A stretch of 64,000 bases of DNA, from the NCBI GenBank assembly GCA_001600875.1, contig BCLD01000005.1, forward strand, positions 861,332 to 925,331, read 5' to 3'. This stretch comes from Solicoccozyma terricola (taxonomy: Eukaryota; Basidiomycota; Tremellomycetes; Filobasidiales; Piskurozymaceae). Below, piece by piece: positions 36,005-46,985 of this stretch. The notes beneath the pieces were generated by a model. That model saw only the letters and a list, made by a program, of their open reading frames with translations, searched no databases and was not told where the DNA came from. Positions within the stretch are counted from its first letter, which is position 1, and every line of letters starts with the position of its first letter. A program made the position numbers and the translations under genes.

Positions 36005-39000
36005 TCAAGCGCTTTGTCCACCCAGAACGAGCGTCAACAGCGCCATGCGGACCTGATAATGGGCGCAGTTCGTCAGCTGTCTGGAAAGACAATTGCGCCT
36101 ACAACAGGCAAAAAGGACTTACGAAGAGACCGTAACGCATCTGCCTAAAGTATGCCGCCCTCCTGCTGTCGAAATCGACCTCCGGGTCAATTTCATTGTT
36201 CCTTGGGAGAGGGTGCATAACGATGGCGGACGGCTTTGCGCGCGTGAGGACCTCGTTGTTGATTATGTACAAGTCCTTGACCGCCTCGTACTCTGCCACG
36301 TTTTCGAAGCGTTCCCTAGGAGGATGAAAAAGACCATGAGTAAGCTGGTCCTGCCTATCAAGAATAAACTCCGAAGACTCACTTCTGTACACGGGTCATG
36401 TACAAGACGTCTGACTTCTCGACGACCTCGTCCAAGCTCGCGTACTCCCTCCATTGAATGCCAGCTTTGCTCGCCTCAGCCTTGATATAGTCGGGCATCG
36501 CCAAGGATGGCGGCGCGACGAAGTTGAACGTTACAGAGTAAAGCGACAAGAGCTTGACTAGACTGTGGACAGTACGGCCGTTCTTGAGATCACCAACTGA
36601 AAGGGCAGAAGGGATTGCAATTAGCACTCGTCAATAGGTGAGCGAAACAAGATCCTCACTCAAGGTCACAGTGATACCGTTACACGATCCCAACTCCTCT
36701 CGAATGCAGAACACGTCCAACAAACTTTGCGTCGGATGCTCGCCTATGCCGTCACCGGCGTTGATGATAGGGACGGGAGAGAACTTGGCCGCAATTTTAG
36801 AGCTGCCAACGGATGGATGACGAATGACGATCCCGTCCGCGTAACATCCAAGCGTTCTGATGGTATCAGCCAGGGATTCGCCTTTGTTGACCGAAGAGCG
36901 GTCCGCGTTCACCGAGGTCACCTCACCCCCACATCGCTTCATTGCGGCCTCGAAGGAAGTTGACGTCCTCGTCGATGGCTCATAGAACAAGGTGCACAAC
37001 ACCTTGCCCTTAAGGGTGTCCACCGACCCACTGCGCTCAACCTGTGTTCGCATCTCGGAGGCGATGCTGAACAGGTAGTGAAGATCCTCTCTATCGAATT
37101 GCTTCACGGAGAGGATGTGACGACGAGCAAACGCAGGATGAGACTGCAGACTGCTGAGGGGTCTGGTGGGTGACACTTCGCGAGCCAGCGTCGGCATGAC
37201 AGGTGCACTTGAATATTGTGATGTTAGCGACATCAAGCTGACGGGTACGCCAGTCTCGACCAACGTAGCACGTCCAGGTGAAGTTGGTGAAGCGAAAGAC
37301 ATTGATGGTCGAGGACGAGAAAGTGAACCTCGGCTTGGTTTGCTTCGCAAGGATGAACCGGCGAGGTCGCGGCCAAGAGGCATTGACGCCGATTTGCCGT
37401 CCAAATAGAGAGACGAACCGTGCACAACAACTCGATGCAAATCACCAGTAATACGTTGGCCAGCAAGAGGTGACCAGATAGAAGCGTCGCCAGTGTAAGT
37501 AGATTGGCGGGCCACCTCGACCTCCACGTAAGTGTGAGGTTGTTCTGGAAGGTCGAAGATCGTACGCGGGTTGTCGTAGAGTCTAGCAACGATATCCTCG
37601 AGAGTCAGCTTCCCTTTACCAACCGCACTGAGCAAGAGAGGTAGGGTCTCTTCGATACCGGACGCAGCGGATACGGGCTTTCCGAGATCAATACCAAGCT
37701 GGTACGGCACCGAGCCGATGGAAAGAACGTCGATGTCCGCAAAATTGCTCCAGAGCGCAGACTGGTCATCAGCGCTTGGCAAGCAAGTAGCCTGAGGGAA
37801 GTCCTCGGTCGAAAAGAACAGCGCGTAGACGGCAACGTCACAGGTTACCTTGAGGCCCTTGCCCTTCGCTAATACTATCAGCTGGATGTCATCACGCGTC
37901 GACACATTGGTGACATGCAAGCCTCGGTTGTTGAGACTAGCCAGCAACAAGATGGTAGCCAGATCAGTGGTCTTCGCATCGGTGATGATAGGACGATCTG
38001 CGGGCCAGACTGCGAAGTGCTGGGAGACGTTGGCGACCTTGTTGCTGGTATTGAACAGGGTGTTGAGGGGAATGTAGAGCGCACGGGTACCATTCTGAAC
38101 AATGTCGCTTAGACGGGTAGCGTTCTCAGATGTGGCGGACGTGGAGAAGAAGTAGTCGCAATGCGCAGCGCCAGAGGCGTTGGACTGCGCAACAGCCAAC
38201 GTCTTCTCGTCCTCGATGGCAGATCCGTCTCCTTGCCCGACGATGTGGGCCATAGTGAATCCGCCTCGGATGGACGCTTGCGTTGCGACATTGAAGTCAT
38301 CGCTTCCTTCCGTGGCGATACCTGGCACAAAGGCCTGGAAGTTGATCAATCCCGGGAATGTATGAGTCTCGTGGGAAGTCTTGTAGTCGACAGACGAGAT
38401 TTCCATGGTTGGCTTGCGGATGATCGCCTCGATGAAAAGTTTAGCACACTTGACGTTGGTGATCAAGGGAATGGCAAAGTCAACTGCCATTCGCCTCGAC
38501 TGATAACCTTTCGAAACGTAGCTGGCAGGTCGCCTGAACCTGTTCTTCGACGGCAAGTTGAAGTAGATGTCGATCAAGTTATTGGCAAGATGCTGAGTGA
38601 GCGAGTACTCAGCCTTCTGTGGGTTGCTCTCGTCTTCCTCTCCAAGGGCCTCGAGGTACTTGACCGGAATGCCGTGTTCCTGCAGGGACCGGGATCGGGG
38701 ACATTTCAGCGAGATGACCATTAAGTAGGATTCACGAACTCACCTGAATGAAATCGGCGGTACCAGCCGTGGCGAACAAGTTGTAGCCGTTTTTATGAAG
38801 CTTCTGGACAGACGGAAGCATCTCGAGCTTCTCCTTGAACGAACCAATGGATAACAGGATGTTCTTCTTGGGCGGGACGATACCGGTCGAGATGAGAGCC
38901 TTGAGGTATGCTTCGTATTTGTCCTTTCCGAAACAAGCCACTTCTCCGGTGGATGCCATCTCCACACCGAGGACGGGATCGGCTCCAGACAGACGGCTGA

Positions 39001-42000
39001 ATGAGAACTGAGGAACCTTCACACCGACATAGTCTGCGGGCATTTTGATGTCTGGGTAGGCTTGGACAGGGATGCCAATCATGACCTTGGTGGCCATCTC
39101 AATGGCGTCGATACCAGTCACCTTGGAAACGAATGGGAATGATCGAGCAGCCCGAAGGTTGCATTCGATGACCTTGATTTCGTTGTTCTTGGCGATGAAC
39201 TGGATGTTGTACGGACCAGTGACATTTAATGCTTGTCCGATCTTGGCAGTCGCAATTTCAATCCGCTTGACTGTTTCAGGGTCCAAGTCCTGGGGTGGCA
39301 GAATGAGGGTAGCATCACCAGAGTGAACACCGGCGTTCTCGACGTGTTCGGAGATGTAATGCATGACCATCTTTCCATCCTTGGCCACAGCGTCCATCTC
39401 AATTTCCTTGGCCTCCTCGATGTATTTGGAGATGACGACTGGGTGGTCTCGCGAGACATCGGTAGCTTGTCCGAGGTAGGTGGCGAGATCGTCTGGGGAA
39501 GACACAACGTTCATGGCGGCTCCAGACAAGACATAGGAAGGACGAACAAGCACTGGGTATCCGACTTTGTTGCAAAACACCTCGGCTTCACTGAAACTAG
39601 TGAGCTCCTTCCAGAGAGGCTGGTCAACACCGATTTTGTCCAACATACGCGAGAACTTGTAGCGGTTCTCGGCAGTGTCAATCATTTCCGGCGAAGTCCC
39701 GTAGATCTTGACATTCTGTCGGTGTAATGGCAAAGCGATGTTATTCGGGGTTTGACCGCCCATTGCGAGCATCACACCGCTGGATTGCTCAATGTCGTAA
39801 ATGTCCAACACGGTCTCCAGACTGATGTTCTCGAAGTAGAGCCTATCTGCCTCGTCGTAATCGGTGCTGACCGTTTCGGGGTTGTAGTTGATCATGACAG
39901 TCTTCAAGCCATGCTCTCGCAGGGTGCGGATGGCTCGGACCGCACACCAATCGAATTCTACAGAAGAACCGATCCTGTAAACACCAGAACCCAGGACCAT
40001 GACACCATGATCGTTAAAGGTGATGTCGTGCTCGCTGGCGTTATACGTGGTGTAGAGGTAATTGGTGTAACAGGGGAATTCGGCCGCAACGGTGTCGATC
40101 TGCTTGACGAAGGGCGCCACATTGGCTTCAAGACGGAGTCGTCGAACGGCGAGTTCGTTGGACCCGAGGCTCTTGGCGATTTGTCTGTCAGAGAAACCGA
40201 GCTGCTTGGCATGTCTGATCATGCCGTTAGGAAGGGTGGTGACGTTATAGGCTCTGCGGTCATACCATGGTAAGCAGGTAGAATCTATGACGGAGATCTC
40301 CGTTTCCACTCACGAGATACAGCTCTCCATCTGAACGAGCCTCTGAAGTCTGGTCAAGAACCACTTGTCGATGTTGGACATGGCGTTCAACTTGTCCACA
40401 GAGTATCCCTTATGCAAGGCAGTGGCGATTGCGAAAAGACGCATGTCAGACGGGTTGAGAATCTCTTTGTCAATGTTATCAACGTAGTTGTTCTAGGCAG
40501 GAAATGGACTGTAAGCGAAGGCCATTGAACGGTCCGCACAAGAACTTACCTGACCGAACCCAGCGAATGAATCATCGATACAACGGATGGCCTTTTGTAT
40601 GGTCTCTTCGAAGGTCCTACCGATAGCCATGACCTCACCAACACTCTTCATGCTACTGCTGAGGGCCGGGTTGACTCGAGTGAACTTCTTCAGATCCCAT
40701 CGCGGGATCTTGACGACCACGTAATCGAGGGACGGTTCGAAGCACGCACTGGTCTCCTTTGTGACCGAGTTTCGGATCTCGTTGAGTGGGATGTTGAGAC
40801 CGAGCTTGGCAGCGATGAAAGCGAGCGGGTAACCGGTTGCCTTGGATGCCAAAGCCGATGATCGGGACAAACGAGCGTTGACTTCGATGATGCAGTACTC
40901 CTGCGAGTAGGGGTTGAGGGCATATTGAATGTTGCACTCTCCAATGACACCAAGGTGACGAATGACGTTGACAGCGGTAGTTCGAAGCATGTTGTAGTCG
41001 GCGTCCGAGAGGGTTTGGGATGGCGCGACGACGATCGAATCTCCGGTGTGAATACCAAGCGGGTCGAAGTTCTCCATGTTACACACGGTGATACAGTTGT
41101 CTCTGCAGTCACGAACGACTTCGTATTCGATCTCCTTCCAGCCCTTCATACTTTTCTCGACCAGAACCTGAGGACTGGTGGCGAAAGCACGACCACACAG
41201 CTCAGTGAGCTGCTCCTCGTTTTGGGCGAATCCGCTTCCTAGCCCACCAAGGGCGTATGCCGCTCGCACGATGACAGGGAAGCCGATGCGACGAGCAGCT
41301 ACAATAGCTTCATCGATGGAGACAGCAGTGCTCGAATCTGCGCACTTCTCTCCGATTTCTGCCATGGCATTCGCGAACATTTCTCGATCTTCGGTGGTAA
41401 TGATGGTGTCGATTGGGGTTCCAAGTACTCTAACGCCTAGTTTGGCGAACTCGTCCTTGAGCTTGATACCTACGTTGAGAGCGGTTTGACCACCGAAAGT
41501 CACATAGATACCGTCCGGTTTCTCGTGTTTGATGATCTTCCGGACGAAATCTGGGGTGACTGGCAGGAAGTAGACCTTGTCGGCGAGACCCTTTGACGTC
41601 TGGATAGTGGCGATGTTAGGGTTGACCAAGATGGTGTAGATGCCCTCTTCCTTGAGCGCCTTGATAGCCTGGGAACCTGAATAATCGAATTCTCCGGCTT
41701 GTCCAATAGAAAGACCACCCGAACCGAGCACCAAGACTTTCTTGACTTCCTCTCTGGGGTACTTAGCGGCATTCTGAGCCAACTCTCCACCTGGCATGAC
41801 GATAGGCACGAGCTTGTCCGCAGCCGCACAATCGACCATGCTCTTGATGAACACGTCGAAGAGGAATTCGGTGTCTCTCGGACCAGGAGCGCTCTCGGGA
41901 TGGAATTGAACGGAGAAGTAAGGTTTGCCCTCCCTGCCCATCCAAATACCCTCGTTGGAACCATCATTGGCGTTCTTGAATAGCTCTTCCCATCCAGGTT

Positions 42001-43582
42001 TGAGCGTTTCCACATCGACCTGATAACCGTGGTTCTGAGAGGTGATGTAACACCTTCCACTGGTTGAACAGGTACACGGCAAATTCATACCACGGTTTCC
42101 GTACTTCATTTTGGAAGTCCTGGCGCCCGAAGCGAGAGCCAAGAGTTGATGACCGAGACAGATACCAAAGACAGGCACTTTGGCTGATTCGAGGGTCTTT
42201 GTAAGATTGGCGATCGTCTCCTTGACCATTGAGGGATCACCAGGTCCATTGGAAACGAAAAGACCATCGAATGGCTCCGTTTCCGCGTTGAAGTCGTAAT
42301 CCTATCATGACTCCCCGTCATCAGCTACGACGCCGCTTCACCAGAAACCGTCCGCTACTTACCCATGGGACTACCTTGACTTCAACACCCCTCGACCTGA
42401 AACACCTAATCTGATTCCACTTCATTCCAACATCAACCGCGATAACCCTGATGGTCTTCCCCGTCTTCGGGTTGATGACCTTTTTGCCCTCAGCTGGGTA
42501 GAGCACGGTTTGCTTGGTGGAAACTTTAGCAACGAGGTTCTCGACATTGGGGTCGGAGAACGGGACGATTTGGAATTGATCTTTCCATTCGGCACTACCG
42601 TCGTATACTGAGATGCCACGCGCGGACAGAGAGTTTCCAGTGAGGAATTTTTGCACGTTTCCTAAGACGCCGTCACGTCCTCGGTCGGTCTCGGGTCTGA
42701 TAGCCTTGGTCAAGACTCTACCAAGGGTAGATCCGCCCTCTCTCAATCGCTTTGTCAACATCCTAGTATCAACACCCCACATGGCAGGGATACCTTGTTC
42801 CTTCAACCATTTTCCAAGAGATGAAGCGGCCAAGTGATGAGAATACGATGGGTGGTAGTTCGCGACGATCAAAGCGGCTACGTGAATTTTGGAGGACTCG
42901 AATTCGAGAGGAAGAGAATCAAGTAGGTCGGAAGGAGGAGGGATGTTTCGCTCGCCGTCTGTGGAGTTGACTGATGCTGAATCGGGTCGTGCTGGGACAC
43001 CGTAGTTGCCCACGAGAGGGTAGGTGAGAACCAAGATTTGAGAAGAGTATGATGGATCTGTTAGAGACTCTGGGTATCCAATCATACCTGATTTGTTTGA
43101 AAAACAGAGGATCAGCTTTTCTATCGGCTGAATACGACCATGACGCCAGACTCACCAGTCTGGAAGACGCATTCTCCAGCGATGGACTTGCCCTCGGCTC
43201 CGAATGAGTTACCAGCGAGAGCCAGTCCATCCGCGAGCTCCAGAACCATATCAGGTTCGGCCATATCTTCATCCCATTCTACGGACTTGGGAGGCGCAAC
43301 GGTCGACCCTTCCTCGAGCTCGATAGAGTCCAATCCTTTCCCGCTAGCGGGTGGCCACAGTCCGTTCTGGGTTGTACGCTGCACAGACGAGCTTCTTGGA
43401 GATCTCGGATGTTGAGCAGCTTGAGCGGCGTGAAAGGATGAGTCGGAATGTGGGACGACGGGTTCTTCGTCCATGACTAGCTTTGGGATGGTGGGGATAG
43501 CGGAGGAGGAGATTGGGAGCGAGGGTGCGAGTTGGGAGGGAGGCAAGTCTGCGGATGGGACGGATTCTGGGGAGAACGACAT
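36005..43582 (-). CDS. URA2: Multifunctional pyrimidine enzyme: carbamoyl-phosphate synthase / aspartate carbamoyltransferase
   Basis: It makes carbamoyl phosphate from glutamine and then carbamoyl aspartate, the first two steps of UMP synthesis. From the ATG at 43582: a disordered N-terminus, then the small CPSase domain and class I glutaminase ([32 protein letters not shown]). Next come two ATP-grasp halves of CPSase ([11 protein letters not shown] about 41490; [11 protein letters not shown] about 39750) and an allosteric MGS-like domain ([12 protein letters not shown]). A dihydroorotase-like domain follows (about 38330-37550). Last is ATCase with [11 protein letters not shown] (about 36975) and [10 protein letters not shown], ending [17 protein letters not shown]. 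The DHO-like domain has lost the metal-binding HxH (it reads [11 protein letters not shown]), as in other fungal Ura2 proteins, so a separate URA4-type enzyme must be encoded elsewhere. Six or more short introns. Confidence 0.96.
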
Positions 43583-44105
43583 GGTAGGCAGTAGAGAAAT
43601 CTCTAGATGATTGGTGCTGTGCCTATCGTAATTTTCGGGGGGGAGGTGATTTTTCCCTTTTTTTTTTTCTCTGTCGAGAGATTGTTGAGGTTTTCTATTA
43701 GGTTTTGAAGTGAAAACTTGCTGTGTACTCGAAGGGGAGGTATGGGGTGGTTGTAGTAGTGTGTTGTTGTCCTCTATTCCATGCTAGTACTCCCACCTAA
43801 CGTCTAGATGAGAGGCTCTGGATAGGGAGAAGAAGCAAACGATGCAGCAATCCACCGTCCGAACTGAAAACCCAGTGCAACCAACCCGGACATGAACTTT
43901 TTTGGCCCGAGGGGGGCGGGGGGGAGGGGGCTTTCACGTGACGAGGGGAGGGAATGGGAGGTTGGGTGGATGTTGACCGTCAACACCTCCCTTCCGACAG
44001 TCCGACAGGTCAGCCGGAGGGCAACAACGCAGTGCATCTCCATTATAATCACCTACCGCTCCGCTCTGCGAGACCATCTGTCATCCTAGCCATTTACACC
44101 AGAAA
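43583..44105. other. Divergent promoter region URA2/NC2-alpha
   Basis: This 523-bp spacer contains a T9-11 tract near 43658-43668 and a G-rich block near 43909-43930. No gene or clear regulatory motif is seen. It should contain both promoters. Confidence 0.5.
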
Positions 44106-45297
44106 ATGAAGGGAAAACGCATCGGCATTGCAAAGGTATGTCACAGTTGTTGACAAACCACCACTGCCTCTTGCTCATCGCCCAACTGATCACCTCGACG
44201 CAACGAACAGTTCCCGGTTGTAAGTTCGGCTTTATATGTTTCTGGCCTTGGCTGAGCACACATTGTACCTAACCACCTAACCACACTCCCTATGTCTTTG
44301 ACAAACCATACACATAGGCGAGGATCAAGAAGATCATGCAGGTCGACGACGATGTTGGGAAAGTAGCGAGTAGTTCACCTGTTATCATCTGTGAGTGTTC
44401 ACAAAACGCGGTAAATGGTCGCTTTCGTTGAGGCTTCAATTGAATATGCTTCGCTGATGGAATAATCTATCAACTGTTTTTTGTTTTGCCTTTCCTAACC
44501 TCGTTTTGAATTTGTTGGTTTCGACGGATGGGTTACTCGTTAATCCCATCCCAACTCAGCAAAAGCCTTGGAACTCTTCCTTGAAGATATTCTCGTTGAA
44601 TCATCTGAGATTACAAGAAACTCAGGAGGGAAGAAATTGATGCCGTATCATCTGTAAGTGTTCGATGGTAGTCTTTTTAAGAGCGTAGGTTTTGGCTAAA
44701 TACATCGACTACACCCCTCGGATTGCCTCGACTTTCATTCCCTTTCTGTATTCGTGCCATCAATCTGCGACCGTGCTCTCTCTTACAATTTCAAAAAAAA
44801 AAAACCCCCCAAAAAAAAACAGCAAACGGCTATTCGAGACCAACCCTCAATATGATTTCCTGATTGACCTAGTGGAAGGTATCAAAGATCCAACCGCTGG
44901 TCTATCCAACTCCACCGCCGGCCCTTCTACCTCATCCTCATCCAAACCTTCCAAGTCGAAATCGTCCTCAAAAACAGCAGCAGGAGGAAAGGGAAAGGCT
45001 AAAGCAGAAGACGATGATTCACCTTCGATCGGCGTTAATCCATCGATAAAAGAGGAAACCGTCGGATTGAACGGTACGAATGGACAAGATGGAAGGGATG
45101 TGCGATCTAGTGCTGGAGTGGAGTTTACGTCGATGAGAGATGTAGATGGTGGAGGTGGGGGTGGAGGTGGGGGTGGAGATGGGGGTGGGGTGGGATTGGC
45201 GAAGAGAGAGCAGTATTCATTCGATGGGGGAAGATATAGTGATGATGATGAGGAGGAGGATGGGGATGATGATGATGATGACGAGGATGATGATTAG
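44106..45297 (+). CDS. BUR6: Negative cofactor 2 alpha subunit (DRAP1/Bur6), histone-fold transcription regulator
   Basis: Five exons: 44106-44135, a 9-bp exon 44211-44219 (FPV), 44318-44390, 44560-44653 and 44823-45297. Joined, they give the histone fold with FPVARIKKIMQVDDDVGKVA, PVIISKALELFLEDILVES and KRLFETNPQYDFLIDLV. This matches NC2-alpha, which pairs with NC2-beta (Dr1) and binds TBP on promoters. The C-terminal half is low-complexity: Ser/Lys-rich, then a Gly10 tract and a long acidic Asp/Glu tail (YSDDDEEEDGDD). Two introns are 169 bp each, longer than usual; the last contains poly-A tracts. An NF-Y-C-like or other histone-fold protein is less likely given the ARIKKIMQ helix. Confidence 0.9.
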
Positions 45298-45358
45298 GAT
45301 GTTTAGTATGAGGAATGAGATATGACGCATCCAGACCTTTCGTTTACTCCTAAAACAA

Positions 45359-45562
45359 TCCGCCAGCTTTAGGATTGCCGATTGTGGATTCGGACATCCC
45401 ACGTAATGTCCGAACCCACGATTCTCTTCCCAAAATCCGCCAGCTTTAGGTAAATCCTGTTCGATTGTGGGTTCGGACATCCTATCGAAACCTCCGCCAG
45501 CTTTAGGTATATCTAAGATATTCTCGCTGGTGAACCGCGGATTGTGGGCTGGGCTATCTTAT
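45359..45562. repeat. Interspersed 14-mer direct repeats and imperfect hairpin
   Basis: The word CCGCCAGCTTTAGG occurs exactly three times (45360-45373, 45437-45450, 45494-45507). Between them, GATTGTGGATTCGGACAT (45380-45397) is repeated directly at 45463-45480 with one change. It is also present inverted at 45406-45423 (15 of 18 pairs, 8-base loop), so the first pair can form a hairpin. A degraded further copy (ATTGTGGGCTGGGCTATC) starts at 45541. All lie between NC2-alpha and the next gene. Confidence 0.85.
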
Positions 45563-45686
45563 CGATCGGCCGGATACCCCCCACAACTCCCTGCCCAAGA
45601 CTCTTATAATCTGTGCAGATATAGCTATTGTGCTCTGACCGAAGCTCCTCCTGGACCTACCCACCCACTCTCACCGTTCCCCTATC

Positions 45687-46803
45687 ATGTCCATCGAACG
45701 AGTCCGAAAGGCAGATGTGTGAGTCTAACAACGCGCCATTTCCTGATTTTCTAACAATGCCAAATCGCCATCAAACCCCCTCTAATCCTCATACTTTTTC
45801 TACCTCCCCCTTGACACATCTCTCCACCACCTCATACCATTCCATCCAGCGATCAACTTCTCGTCTACCTAAACTCCCAACAAGACATCCTCCTATCCCT
45901 AATCAAACACTATCGACCTGAAATCACAGGCAGACTCCCTCATCTAGATCTCCAAGTCTCTCCTCCTGGTGATTTCCTGGAATTGAGTTATAATGGGGCA
46001 AAAGGGACCAGAGAGGTTGTGAAGATTGATTTAGAGCCACCGTTGAAGACGTATAGAGAGACGAGAGGGAGGGTATTGGAGATGAGAGATGTTGCGTTTA
46101 GATCGTTGAATGTGGTCAGTCCCCCCTCCACCCGTCCCGGGGGGGGGCTATTCCTTCCGTATACAACCTCCTTGACATCTAAACATTCCCCAACTCGCAG
46201 CCTAAATACCCAACCGTCAAGACATTCACTTTCCCACCTCCATTCCCTATCGTCGTCCCTCTTTCCTGTTTGATGGCACTTCAAGCATTTACAGTCTTGG
46301 CTCCAACAGGTACACCCGTAGCGGAATGGATAAGAGGAATGGTTCGGCATTGGGGTGGTCCGTATTTCCTCATGGCGACTGTATGGTTCTTGGTGTTCAT
46401 GGTGAGAGTTATTTGGTACGTGGGCTTGTGATTAGACATTGATGGAGTTGAATTTGGGGTGTGCGGGAGTTAGCATTCTGCGGAATCGATTTATACACTG
46501 AATTTATGTAACAAGCATCGCACGCCATTCGTTGAAAAAGTGAGTTCGAGAGGATGTCTAGGTGATACCTGGTTCACATTATTGAGATGATTTTATTTAT
46601 GTACTGCAGGTCAAGTGGATCGTCGCTACTCTGATATTCGGATATCCCATATGGACAGAATTCCGAAAAAGAGGTGAGAGACGATGGAAAAAGGCGAAGG
46701 TTGAGACCGTCCGACCTAATATTTCATACGTTAATTACCGGGATGTTCCACAGTGCGAGACGCTCGAATGGAAGTGATATACTCTAGGGAGAAATCCAAA
46801 TGA
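45687..46803 (+). CDS. DUF2470-like domain plus C-terminal membrane helices
   Basis: Six exons are joined in frame: 45687-45718, 45850 to about 46110, 46201-46401, 46474-46539, 46610-46673 and 46754-46803. The N-terminal part (LLVYLNSQQDILLSLIKHY; PLKTYRETRGRVLEMRDVAF) resembles the DUF2470 domain found at the end of heme-utilisation HugZ-type proteins. Two hydrophobic segments follow (FPIVVPLSCLMALQAFTVL; GPYFLMATVWFLVFM), then SAESIYTLNLCNKHRTP and KWIVATLIFGYPIW, which look like a TMEM254/DUF4499-type tail. The short basic end is VIYSREKSK. It is probably an organelle-membrane protein. No reaction is assigned. The family call is moderate, the gene model good. The third intron boundary lies next to a G9 run. 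Confidence 0.68.
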
Positions 46804-46985
46804 GCATATGTGAAACGAGTTGTTATTGATTGGGCCCATTCCACCTCGACTTTTGATTACGTCATCGTCGGACTACCGGTCCGAACCACGCGATCGAGGT
46901 TTGAATAAAGATGGGAATATCGCACTTGAAACATGGTAGGACAGTCGTTTGAATTTCCCATTTGCATCTACACAACCATCCCATC

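Noticed and set aside
36099..43582. Long plus-strand frames opposite URA2
   Set aside because: Codon-bias shadows of a highly expressed, long minus-strand gene; no motifs of their own.
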